Source: Treponema sp. J25
Lineage (GTDB): Bacteria > Spirochaetota > Spirochaetia > Treponematales > Breznakiellaceae
DNA: 64,000 nucleotides
Assembly (NCBI RefSeq): GCF_004343725.1
Contig: NZ_PTQW01000006.1
Location: 62,001 to 126,000, forward strand
Reading direction: 5' to 3'
This document shows positions 17,574-27,300 of the stretch, piece after piece (positions within the stretch are counted from its first letter, which is position 1; every line of letters begins with the position of its first letter). The position numbers and the translations under genes are program-made. A model generated the notes under the pieces. The model made no database searches. It had not been told where the DNA came from and saw nothing but the letters and a program-made list of their open reading frames with translations.

Positions 17574-19070
17574 CTATTCAAGTATAACACAAATTCCCCG
17601 GCCGTCCACGCTGTCCTCCACAGAAAAGGAAGCTTCTTCCTCGGTAGACAGGGACAAGGAAGGGGGCCCTTCTGTATCGGCTTGTTGTTCCAGGAGAAAA
17701 AAGGAACGGGGCGGTACCTCTTGTTCCGGAACCGTGCCGGGGAGGGCTTGCCCTTCGATTCGACAGTAAAAGGCCTGCCCAGGATATAGGTGAGAAACGG
17801 AAGGGCTATCTTCAAGGAGCAAGCTGAGATAGTTTTCCGTAAGGGCCCGGTGGATCCCCCCACGGGAAGAGCCCTTTCCCTCATATACGGCCTTTACGGT
17901 GCGACCAAGCCACCGAGCAAGGTAGGCCTGCTTTGCCCTACGACTATAGCGTACCAGTGCATCCGTTCGTTGACGGGCCTCCCTTTCGGGAACCCGATGA
18001 GGTAATCGGGCCGCCTCCGTCCCCGGCCGGGGGGAAAACGGAAAGGCATGGACATAGGCAAACTCTAGGGATTGCAGGAGATCAACCGTAGCGGCAAAAT
18101 CTTCCGCCGATTCACCGGGGAACCCCGTAATAATATCGCAGGCCAGGAAGGGATCCTCCTTTACCCGACGGAGTCGCTCTACCGCCTGAATAACAGAGGC
18201 CCGGTTATACCGTCGCCGCATGGCCGCAAGAATAGCATCACTGCCGGACTGGACAGAAAGATGAAAATGGGGCCGTATCCGGGGCTCTTGCAAAACCTCT
18301 GCAAAGGCTTCGGAAACTCCCTCTGGCTCCGTACTGGATAAGCGAAGGGCAATACGATGGGTATGGATAAGAAGATATTCTAAGAGCCCCCGGAGATCAT
18401 ACTTTTCGTCGTGGTACTGATTCAGGTTAACCCCCGTCAGGACCACCTCGCCAAAGCCCCGCCGTTCTAGCTCTTGAATTTCCTCCAGAACCCGGCTGAC
18501 CGGTAAACTCTGACTTCTTCCCCGGGCCAGACGCACCCGACAAAAAGAACAGACATTATTACAGCCCTCTTGGATCTTTAAAAAAGGGCGGCTATGAAAA
18601 GAAAAATCCCGGACGTGAAAGGCAAAGGGATCCGAAGCCTCGTCAGCCTTTTCTTGAGCAAACCAGACAGAAAGGTGATGCCGGAGATCCTCCGAGGAAC
18701 CGCCCGCATCGGCAAGATAGGCGGGCAACGAAAGAAGTCGATCCTTACTTATTCCAGGGATAACAAAGAGACGCCCCGCAAAGAGGGGATCCTCCCGTTG
18801 TAATTGTTCGATGGCGGCGGCCTCCATCTGGGCATAACAACCGGTAATAAGGAGCACCGCCTGAGGATAATCCCGCAGGGCCTTTCGTATAAGGCGGCGC
18901 GCCTTTTGTTCTGCCTTACTGGTTACCGTACAGGTATTCAGCACCTGGATATCCGCACCATTTCCCCAGGGAACGAGGGTAAAACCGGCATCCTGAAACG
19001 CTTCGGCGATAGCCTCTGTTTCTACCTGATTGAGTTTACACCCCAGGGTCTCAAAAGAAACGGTCCACAT
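17574..19070 (-). CDS. mtaB: tRNA t6A37 methylthiotransferase MtaB
   Basis: Radical SAM enzyme of the MiaB/RimO/MtaB family that turns t6A at tRNA position 37 into ms2t6A. The N-terminal domain starts MWTVSFETLGCKLNQVE with cluster cysteines in GCKLN, NTCTV and GCYAQ. The radical SAM motif CNNVCSFC follows, and a TRAM-like segment comes later. At 498 residues it is longer than many MtaB proteins, owing to an acidic tail after about residue 440. Its start is two bases from the end of the TPR gene. Confidence 0.9.
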   Translation of the reverse strand: MWTVSFETLGCKLNQVETEAIAEAFQDAGFTLVPWGNGADIQVLNTCTVTSKAEQKARRLIRKALRDYPQAVLLITGCYAQMEAAAIEQLQREDPLFAGRLFVIPGISKDRLLSLPAYLADAGGSSEDLRHHLSVWFAQEKADEASDPFAFHVRDFSFHSRPFLKIQEGCNNVCSFCRVRLARGRSQSLPVSRVLEEIQELERRGFGEVVLTGVNLNQYHDEKYDLRGLLEYLLIHTHRIALRLSSTEPEGVSEAFAEVLQEPRIRPHFHLSVQSGSDAILAAMRRRYNRASVIQAVERLRRVKEDPFLACDIITGFPGESAEDFAATVDLLQSLEFAYVHAFPFSPRPGTEAARLPHRVPEREARQRTDALVRYSRRAKQAYLARWLGRTVKAVYEGKGSSRGGIHRALTENYLSLLLEDSPSVSHLYPGQAFYCRIEGQALPGTVPEQEVPPRSFFLLEQQADTEGPPSLSLSTEEEASFSVEDSVDGRGICVILE

Positions 19071-19072
19071 GG

Positions 19073-19714
19073 CTAACGGGGAATATTCCTATTCTGCAGG
19101 GATTGGAGCACCCGTTCTCGCCCCCGCTGAGCATCGGTTAACTGGGAGTTTAAAGAAAGGGCCCGTTCATAGGCCGCAAGGGCCCCCTGTAGTTCTCCCG
19201 CATTTTCCCGGGCAAACCCAAGCCGGTTCCACCAAAAGGCATTTCCTTGCACATAACGGACCGCTGTAGAAAGGGCAATATCGGCATGCCGGTACCGACC
19301 AAGTCGAATGTACAGTTCCCCCATGAAATAGTAGACCACATCCACCCGTCCCCCTTCTGGGGCCAGGTTGATATACTGCTGAAAATAGCGGAGGGCTTCC
19401 TGGTTATTACCCTGGTAATACCGAATTTCTCCCATAATCTCGATGAGCCGGGGATCGTACCGATACAGGGAAAGCCCCTTCTGGGCATAGGGTTCTGCTT
19501 CGTTGTAACGGTTAAGTTTGAGAAGGCTCCAGCACAGAACCACATAGGAATCGGCATTATTAGGGTTTTCTTGCAGTTCCTTTTTGCAGATAGCGATTGC
19601 CTGCTCGTAATTCCCCTGACGGTACTCTTTCAGCGCGTCCAATTTTTCCTGTGCGGGGAGAGAAAGCCCCACCGCTACGCCGAGGATGAGGCCATAGATC
19701 CACCTCTGTCGCAT
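19073..19714 (-). CDS. Exported TPR protein
   Basis: A 213-residue protein with a short signal peptide (cleavage near LPAQE) and about four tetratricopeptide repeats (for example NYEQAIAICKKELQENPNNADSY and GELQGALAAYERALSLN). It is probably a periplasmic or outer-membrane scaffold. It has GAGGG upstream of the ATG at 19714, is nearly contiguous with mtaB and lies 12 bases after the bactofilin gene. Confidence 0.75.
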   Translation of the reverse strand: MRQRWIYGLILGVAVGLSLPAQEKLDALKEYRQGNYEQAIAICKKELQENPNNADSYVVLCWSLLKLNRYNEAEPYAQKGLSLYRYDPRLIEIMGEIRYYQGNNQEALRYFQQYINLAPEGGRVDVVYYFMGELYIRLGRYRHADIALSTAVRYVQGNAFWWNRLGFARENAGELQGALAAYERALSLNSQLTDAQRGRERVLQSLQNRNIPR

Positions 19715-19726
19715 GGGTCCCTCGTT

Positions 19727-20083
19727 TTATCCTTTTTTCGTCATGGTACACTTGCCATTAAAGGTACAGCCTGTTTCCATATACACCTCTGGGGCTTCCA
19801 CGTCGCCTAGAATCGTTCCCGAGGCATAGAGCTCTACCTTTTCGGAGGCCCGGACATTTCCCCGCACAAACCCCAAAACAAGCACCCGTTTCCCCGTAAT
19901 AGAGGCCTCTGCCCGGGCCTCCGTATCAATAACCAGAAGATCGTGGGCAATAATTTCACCCGAAACGGTACCTCTGATAAGAAAGGGCTTATCAAATTCA
20001 ATGGTCCCTGCAAACTCTATGTCTCTTGAAAGAATCGTATCAAAGTCCTCATCATCTAATCGATCATTCTGGACATCGGTCAT
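19727..20083 (-). CDS. Bactofilin-family cytoskeletal protein
   Basis: A 118-residue bactofilin. The core consists of short beta-helix rungs (FLIRGTVSGEIIAHDLLVID and ASGTILGDVEAPEVYMETG) after a charged N-terminal tail. Bactofilins polymerise without nucleotide and organise envelope or shape-determining proteins; in spirochaetes they can influence cell morphology. AGGAG precedes the ATG. Confidence 0.87.
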   Translation of the reverse strand: MTDVQNDRLDDEDFDTILSRDIEFAGTIEFDKPFLIRGTVSGEIIAHDLLVIDTEARAEASITGKRVLVLGFVRGNVRASEKVELYASGTILGDVEAPEVYMETGCTFNGKCTMTKKG

Positions 20084-20110
20084 AGTACACTCCTAGCGCT
20101 AAGGTTAAGA

Positions 20111-20896
20111 TCAAGCGTTTTGCGGATCCTCGGTTCCTCTGGGATCCAAAGAAAAAGTTTCTCCGCTCAAAGAGGCATCTCCCAGGTCTTCCAGGGTTTT
20201 TATGATACTTTGTACCACATCCCGCCGCATTTGAGAAGCATAGGGATTAAGGGTTTGCATGTCTTCAAAGAGCTCATGGGAATCCCGCACACACTGCTTT
20301 ACCACCCCGTGGAGTTTCCGATACCAGCGGGTTGCAATGGGGGTTTCGGGTAAGCCCACCCGGTACAGAGAACGCCCAATAAAATGGGTTAATGCCTGAG
20401 AATAGGCGGCCTGTCGATCGTGCTCATCACAGGACATGCGAACCACCGAAAGCCCAAAGGAAGCAAAAATATCTTCCCATTTTTGGGCCTCCGACTCAGA
20501 AAGCCTAATGGGATCCATCATGATCGCCAGCCCTTCGAGCCCTTCCCGGGCCGATTCGGGACCAAACATGGGATGGGTTGCCAATAACGGGGTACGGGGC
20601 GGCAGAATTTCCTGCATCCACTGGGAAGGTTTCAGTTTAACTGAACAGGTATCGGCCACCATTGTATGCTCCCCAAGATAGGGCGCAATCATGCTGCATA
20701 CCTCGGGAACCGCCCGGATGGTCACACACAAAAAGACCGCGGGACAGGAACAGACTTCCGCGAGGGTACCCCGCCGGACTCCTTCCGGAGCCCTGATGTC
20801 TGGATCCCGATCGTAGGCTACCACCGAGAAACGTCGCGCTAATAGACCCGCCCAAAAGGAACCAAAACGTCCGAGCCCAATAATACCAACGGTCAT
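20111..20896 (-). CDS. tyrA: Prephenate dehydrogenase
   Basis: NAD(P)-dependent enzyme of tyrosine synthesis. The N-terminal Rossmann fold has GIIGLGRFGSFWAGLL; later ATHPMFGPESAREG and a histidine in ALTHFIGRSL match the TyrA active site. At 261 residues it has no ACT or chorismate mutase domain. It starts a leftward operon-like series reaching the outer-membrane gene at 15.5 kb; the neighbours do not share its pathway. Confidence 0.85.
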   Translation of the reverse strand: MTVGIIGLGRFGSFWAGLLARRFSVVAYDRDPDIRAPEGVRRGTLAEVCSCPAVFLCVTIRAVPEVCSMIAPYLGEHTMVADTCSVKLKPSQWMQEILPPRTPLLATHPMFGPESAREGLEGLAIMMDPIRLSESEAQKWEDIFASFGLSVVRMSCDEHDRQAAYSQALTHFIGRSLYRVGLPETPIATRWYRKLHGVVKQCVRDSHELFEDMQTLNPYASQMRRDVVQSIIKTLEDLGDASLSGETFSLDPRGTEDPQNA

Positions 20897-20987
20897 GATA
20901 GGGAAGTATAGCGGCTTTGGGAGATAAAAAACAAGGCCAGGTTAATCAAAAGATCCTTTGATGGCTCTATCATTTTTCCTTGTTATG

Positions 20988-22604
20988 CTATGCATTCTTA
21001 ATAGCCCGGCAAAAGGCATCGTAGACCCGCTGGTCAAAACAGCGCCCAATATAGTGCTGCATAAAATCCAGGGCTCGGCCTATCTCCATCTTAGGATGAT
21101 GGGGCCGATCCGTGGTAAGGGAATCGAAAATATCCGCGATACGAATCACCATCACTTCCCAGGGGTATTCTCCTTTCTTAAGGAAATAGTAGCCCGAACC
21201 ATCCATCTTTTCGTGGTGATATTTAATCAGATCCCGGATATCATCAAAAATCGTGGCCCCCTCAAGAATCCGAAACCCGATATCCGTGTGTTCCCGGAGT
21301 TCTACCGACTCATCCTCTGTAAGCTCATTGGTTTTAGCAATAAGCTCATCCTTAATACCGATTTTCCCAATATCGTGCATCATCGCGGCATAGCGAATTT
21401 TTCGTACCGTTTCGGGCATCAGTTGGAGTTCCTGCGCGGTCATCACCGCATATTTCATGACCCGTTCGGAATGTCCATGGGTATAGGCGTCCTTGGCTTC
21501 CAGGGCGTTGGTAAGGGCGCAAATAGTAGAAAAGTAACTTTTCTCTAGCTCATCCCGAATCTTACGGTTGTCTATTTCGAGGGAAAGAAAATTCACCACG
21601 ATCTGAAGGGCATTCAGGTGTTCCTGGCTATATTGCTCATTGCCAGAACGGATCCGCCGAGAAAGGGTAAGCACCCCAAAGAAGGCCGTTTCGGTCATCA
21701 CCGGAATAGAGATACAACTTTCGTACAGGAAGGGTTCCTCTTCCACCGTAGTAAAATAGGCATTATACCGGCGATCCGGAATAAGGAGGGCCTTCTTTTT
21801 CGCCAACACAAAACCGGATACGGCCTTTCCCCGTTCAATATACTGGGGGACCGTATCAAGATTATAAAACGAAATAGGAGTCAGAACATCCCGATATTCC
21901 AGAAAACCATAGTAAATACCATTGTCAAAGGGAATATGGACCCGGATATCATTAAAAATTTGCTGGACAATATCCGTAATGGTTGGATGATTCTTAATCC
22001 TCCCCGGATAGGTGGCCAGTTGTAAAAGTTCCTGCTGCTTTTTTTCGGCCATCAAGATAGAATAGAGATTCACCCGCAATCGATCCCCGATGGCCCGAAT
22101 GTACTCAAGGGTCTCCGGGGGAGGGAGGGGACCATCCCCCGGCGCCTCTTCGTGGTGACAGAAAAAAATAATGGCCACCAGTTCACAGCCATGAATCACG
22201 GGGTATAAAAAATGTACCCTGTAGTGTTCTTTAAGAACCTGATAGATCAGGGGATCATTATTTCCATATTCGGTGTAAAAATCATCCAGGAGGGCAAAGT
22301 TGTTGTGCATAAAAAGACACGCCACAAACAGAGAATCCTCTGGAATTGCTGCAATCCCCTCCGAAAGGATTTCCCGGTACTCCCGGGATTCGCTGCGATG
22401 AACAAAAATCTGAACCTCATAGTCGGTTATTTTTTTCTTAATAAGCTGAATTGCCCCTTGAATCAAACTGGTAGTCGTCGTGTAGTTATCCAGGAGATCT
22501 ATCTGTAAGCGGGTATTCAACTTTTCGATATCCCGGGTGGTAATCTTAGAAAACCGATCCTCTTCCTGGGTATTCACCTTCGCAATCGATTCTTCCCCAA
22601 CCAT
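20988..22604 (-). CDS. GAF and HD-GYP domain protein
   Basis: A 538-residue soluble regulator. Residues about 30-190 look like a divergent GAF-type sensor, 205-345 a second GAF domain, then a coiled-coil link and an HD-GYP phosphodiesterase domain: HD at 410-411 (MMHDIGKIGI), HHEKMDG at 463-469. HD-GYP domains degrade cyclic di-GMP. The expected GYP is GYY (471-473) in this protein, with the remaining metal ligands present, so activity is plausible but not certain. No membrane segment is seen. Confidence 0.85.
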   Translation of the reverse strand: MVGEESIAKVNTQEEDRFSKITTRDIEKLNTRLQIDLLDNYTTTTSLIQGAIQLIKKKITDYEVQIFVHRSESREYREILSEGIAAIPEDSLFVACLFMHNNFALLDDFYTEYGNNDPLIYQVLKEHYRVHFLYPVIHGCELVAIIFFCHHEEAPGDGPLPPPETLEYIRAIGDRLRVNLYSILMAEKKQQELLQLATYPGRIKNHPTITDIVQQIFNDIRVHIPFDNGIYYGFLEYRDVLTPISFYNLDTVPQYIERGKAVSGFVLAKKKALLIPDRRYNAYFTTVEEEPFLYESCISIPVMTETAFFGVLTLSRRIRSGNEQYSQEHLNALQIVVNFLSLEIDNRKIRDELEKSYFSTICALTNALEAKDAYTHGHSERVMKYAVMTAQELQLMPETVRKIRYAAMMHDIGKIGIKDELIAKTNELTEDESVELREHTDIGFRILEGATIFDDIRDLIKYHHEKMDGSGYYFLKKGEYPWEVMVIRIADIFDSLTTDRPHHPKMEIGRALDFMQHYIGRCFDQRVYDAFCRAIKNA

Positions 22605-22744
22605 GGAGCACCCCTTTACTTTTCATCTTTAATTAGAAATTGTAGACACTCTCTATTTTTCTGTCAATCTTTTTTACCCATTTTTTTGTATTACAAAAAT
22701 ATATCCAAAATCTAAAAAATCTACAAAATCTATAGTCTGCACAA

Positions 22745-22776
22745 AAAAGGCTGCCGTATTGGAGGGCAGCCTTTTT
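22745..22776 (-). terminator. Terminator after gltD
   Basis: AAAAGGCTGCC and GGCAGCC(TTTTT) form a long stem with a nine-base loop. Flanking A and T runs make it work on either strand. It lies between gltD (leftward) and the HD-GYP gene. Confidence 0.8.
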
Positions 22777-22847
22777 CACTTTTTCACCAAGAGGACTCCT
22801 GAATGAAAAAGGAGCCCTTTTTACCATCCCCCCGAGGGGGCTTATGA

Positions 22848-24308
22848 TTATTCTCCTAAGGCCGCGATGATAGCCTCCGCTGCGGCCCGTCCATCGGCAA
22901 TGGCCCGTACGACAAGGCTCGCCCCATTGCGGGAATCCCCCGCGGCCCACACCTTGGGATTAGAGGTATGGAAGGTTCCCCGGGTCCGGATATTCCCCCG
23001 TTCGTCCAGTTCAAGCCCCAGGTCTTTGACCAGACCATCCTGGACCACATGGGTAAATCCCATGGCAAGGAGTACCAGGTCTGCCCCTATCTCAAAGTCT
23101 GAACCAGGAATTTCCTGCATGGTCCAGCGGCCATCCTTTTCGATCCACTCAACTTTACAGGCCTGAAGGGCTTCCACCTGTCCATGGCGACCGATAAAGG
23201 CCTTGGTATTGATAGACCACAGCCGTTCACAACCTTCCAGGTGGGAACTTGAGGTCTTAAGCACCTTGGGCCACAGGGGCCAGGGTTCGCTGGGAGGGCG
23301 ATGCTCCGGCGGCTTTGGTAATACTTCAATCTGGGTAACCCGCAGGGCCCCCTGACGATTAGCGGTTCCCACACAGTCGGCCCCGGTATCTCCACCTCCG
23401 ATGACCACCACCCGCTTTCCAAAAGCATTCACCGGCTCTAGTCCATCCTCACAGGCCTCCTGTGCGCAGGTCCGGTTCTGCAGGGCGAGGTAATCCAGGG
23501 CCTGCACAATACCCTTAAGGTTCCGCCCCGGAACCATAATATCCCGGGGGTCCCGGGCTCCGATGGTAAGAAGAATGAGGTCATAGTTCTTTTCCAGATC
23601 TTTAGGATCGATCACCGTTGCATCCGATCCGAGGGTTCCAAATCCAAAACGGGCAGTTCCTACCCGGGTATTTGTCCTAAACTCAACCCCCTCAGCCTCC
23701 ATCAAAGCAAGACGGCGATCAATAAAGCCCTTATTAAGTTTAAAATCGGGAATACCGTAGCGGAGATAGCCCCCTATTTTTCGATCCCCTTCAAAAACCG
23801 TGACCGTAAATCCGGCCCGATTTAAGTAATATGCCGCTGCAAGCCCTGCAGGTCCTCCTCCAACAATGGCTACTTTTTTGCCATTCCGTTTTTTGGGAGG
23901 CCGGGGCTTTACCAGTCCAAGGTCAAAGGCCTTTTCGATGACCGCCAGTTCGTTCTGGCGGATAGTTACCGGTTCATCATTGGCGCCGAGCACACAGGAG
24001 GCCTCACAAAGGGCGGGACATACCCGGCCGGTAAACTCCGGGAAGGGATTCGTATCCTCCAGAATTGCCCAGGCCCCAGCCCAATCTCCCCGATACAACC
24101 GATCCTGCCATTCGGGCATCACGTTCGATACAGGACAGGCCCAATGACAGAAGGGAACTCCACAATCCATACAGCGGGAAGCCTGCAGTTGCCGTTCTTC
24201 GTCGGGGAGAAACAGTTCCACCTCGCTATAATCGTTTATCCGCTCTTCTACGGGTCGATAACCCGCCACCTTTCGTGGTACCTTTAAGAAACCCCGTACA
24301 TCACCCAT
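22848..24308 (-). CDS. gltD: Glutamate synthase small subunit
   Basis: Supplies electrons from NADPH to GltB. The N-terminal ferredoxin-like region has CMDCGVPFCHWACP (two [4Fe-4S] cysteine sets), followed by FAD- and NADPH-binding Rossmann folds (AIVGGGPAGLAAAYYL and VVIGGGDTGADCVG) and VWAAGDSRNGASLV at the end. At 486 residues it is of normal length. It begins two bases after gltB ends. Confidence 0.95.
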   Translation of the reverse strand: MGDVRGFLKVPRKVAGYRPVEERINDYSEVELFLPDEERQLQASRCMDCGVPFCHWACPVSNVMPEWQDRLYRGDWAGAWAILEDTNPFPEFTGRVCPALCEASCVLGANDEPVTIRQNELAVIEKAFDLGLVKPRPPKKRNGKKVAIVGGGPAGLAAAYYLNRAGFTVTVFEGDRKIGGYLRYGIPDFKLNKGFIDRRLALMEAEGVEFRTNTRVGTARFGFGTLGSDATVIDPKDLEKNYDLILLTIGARDPRDIMVPGRNLKGIVQALDYLALQNRTCAQEACEDGLEPVNAFGKRVVVIGGGDTGADCVGTANRQGALRVTQIEVLPKPPEHRPPSEPWPLWPKVLKTSSSHLEGCERLWSINTKAFIGRHGQVEALQACKVEWIEKDGRWTMQEIPGSDFEIGADLVLLAMGFTHVVQDGLVKDLGLELDERGNIRTRGTFHTSNPKVWAAGDSRNGASLVVRAIADGRAAAEAIIAALGE

Positions 24309-24310
24309 AC

Positions 24311-27300
24311 TTATGCCCTCACCGTAATATCTTCTTGTTCGCGAATTTCAAAGAGCTTGCGGTCCAACTCGGCAAGCTTCATCTGCTGCAAGGCCCGCTT
24401 GTACTCTACCGGTAACACTTTAATAAAGAGGGAGCGGAAGGAACTCCAGTTATCAAGAATGGAGCGGGCGTACTCCGATCCCGTCCAGTAAACATGTTTG
24501 CGGATCATATCCTTTACAAAGTTTTCGTCCTCTTCATTGTCAAGTCGGGATAGTTCCACCATTCCCTTGTTCAGGAAGAATTCAAAGTCCCCATCCCGGT
24601 CCAGGACATAGGCAATACCGCCGGACATACCGGCCGCAAAGTTCCGCCCCACCCGACCGAGCACCACCAGGCGCCCGCCGGTCATGTATTCAGCCCCATG
24701 GTCGCCCACACCTTCCACCACCGCAAAGGCCCCGGAGTTACGGACACAGAAGCGTTCCCCCGCCACCCCGGCGGCGTAGAGTTCCCCTGAGGTTGCCCCG
24801 TAGAGCACCGTGTTACCTACGATGATATTTTCTTCGGTTTTAAAGGTACTTCCCACCGGCGGCCGCACCACAATGCGACCTCCCGAAAGCCCCTTACCAA
24901 GGTAGTCATTGGCATCCCCCTCGAGCCGGAAGGTAATCCCCGGCGCCAGGAAGGCCCCAAAACTCTGGCCCGCGGAGCCCCGGAAATCCACGGTAACAAA
25001 ATTTTCCGGCAACCCCTGGGAACCAAAGCGCTTTGAAACTTCGTAGGAAAGCATGGTCCCGACCGCCCGGTCCGTATTGTGAATCGGTAGTTCGAGGGCA
25101 ATGGGAATCTTCTTATCCAGCGCCACAAGGCACTTTTCGATAAGTTTCTTGTCCAGCACCGTATCAATCTTATGAATCTGGTCATGGGTACAGTATCGAT
25201 CCTGGCCTCCCGGAATATCCGCCGGTCCTTCCGGCTTGTAGAGGATATCCGACAGATCGATTCCCCGGACCTTTGGTTTATCAACCCTTCTCTGTACCAG
25301 AAGATCCGAACGCCCCACCAGTTCATCAAAGGTTCTGAAGCCAAGGCTTGCCATGATTTCCCGGGTTTCCATGGCAAGGAAGCGGAAAAAGTTAATCAGG
25401 TATTCGCTTTTTCCGGTAAAGCGCTTACGGAGTTCGGGGTCCTGGGTAGCCACTCCCATGGGGCAGGTATTTTCGTGGCACTTGCGCATCATCACACAAC
25501 CCATAACGATGAGGGTGGCGGTACCAAAACCGAATTCCTCTGCCCCGAGCATCCCCGCAATGACAATATCCCGGCCACTCTTGAGCTGCCCATCGGTCAT
25601 GAGCCGCACCCGTCCCCGCAGGCCGTTTAAAACGAGGGTCTGGTGGGTTTCCGCAAGACCGATTTCCCAGGGAAGCCCCGCATGGCGGATAGAACTCTGG
25701 GGACTCGCGCCGGTTCCTCCATCATAACCAGAAATCAGGATATTATCCGCGTGGGCCTTGGCAACCCCCGCAGCGATGGTCCCCACCCCGCTTTCAGATA
25801 CCAGCTTCACACTGATACGAGCCCGCGGATTGGCGTTTTTAAGGTCAAAGATAAGCTGGGCCAGGTCTTCGATAGAATAGATATCGTGGTGAGGGGGCGG
25901 ACTAATAAGGGTAACCCCCGGCGTGGAGTGACGGGTCTTTGCAATAATCGCATCCACCTTGTGACCGGGAAGCTGCCCCCCTTCACCGGGCTTCGCCCCC
26001 TGGGAAATCTTGATCTGGATTTCATCCGCATTGGCCAGGTATTCACTGGTTACTCCAAAGCGACCGGAGGCCACCTGTTTAATGGCGCTCCGGGCCCAGG
26101 TCCCATCGGGGCGCACCGCAAACCGCTCAGGGTCTTCCCCACCCTCCCCGCTGTTGGAACGGCCATGGATGGAATTCATGGCAATAGCGATGGTTTCGTG
26201 GGCCTCCTTTGAGATAGACCCAAAGGACATGGCCCCGGTGGTAAAGCGTTTCATGATCGATTCTACGCTTTCCACCTCTTCTATCGGGATGGGCCCCCTG
26301 GGAGCGCCCGGCACTGATCCAGGGGGAGCAAAATCCAGAAGACCCCGGATCACATGGGGAGTCTGGTTTAAGGCGTCCACCCGGCTGGTAAACTCCTTGA
26401 ATTTCCGGTAATCCCCACTGCGGGTTGCCCATTGCAACAGATAGATAGTCTCAGGGTTCCAGGCATGCTTTTCCCCGTATTTTCTCCACTTATACTGGCC
26501 AAGCCCTACCAGAAGCTTCTCCGATACATCCGGCTCGCTTCCCTGCATGGTCTCGCAGGCCTTCCGGGCATCCTTGTACCAGGCGAGGGTTTCCGCTTCT
26601 AGATCCGCAAAGGAAGCCCCCCCAATGCGGTTGGTAGTTCCCCGGAAACAATAATCCACCACTTCCTGGGAAAGACCAATGGCTTCGAAGATCTGGGCCC
26701 CCCGATAAGAACGGAGGGTACTGGTCCCCATCTTCGACATAATCTTAAGGATGGCCTTGTGAATTCCCTTAAGGTAATTTTTCTCCGCGTGGAGATAGTC
26801 CCCCGTCCGAGAGGCATCGGGCCCCCGACAGAGGGCCGCTAAGGAGGCCAGGGCCCCGTAGGGCACGATGAGATCCGCCCCATATCCAAAAAGAAGGGCA
26901 AAATGCATCACCTCCCGGGGTTCTGCGGACTCCACAATAAGGCTCGCCTTCATCCGCAGCCCCGCCTTAATAAGTCCATGATGGATGGCCCCCACCGCAA
27001 GCAGGGCGGGAATTCCGCAGCGCCCCGCATCGGGATTCAGGGCCGCCTTATCAGAAATCACCAAAAGGGAAAAACCCTTTTCTACCGCCCCACAGGCCTC
27101 GGCCACAAGCCGATCCAGGGCTTGTTTTAAGGCCGAAGGCTCTTGCACACCGGCGCTGGATCCCGACGGGGCCTCACCGGCAGCTTTTCCTTGGCCGGTC
27201 CCAGGACCTATCTCTCCCCTTAGACGGGGAACATAAAACGTCGCATCCAGGGTGGTCCATTTAAAGGCCGGATCCTGCCAGGCCTTAATCCGCTCCAGTT

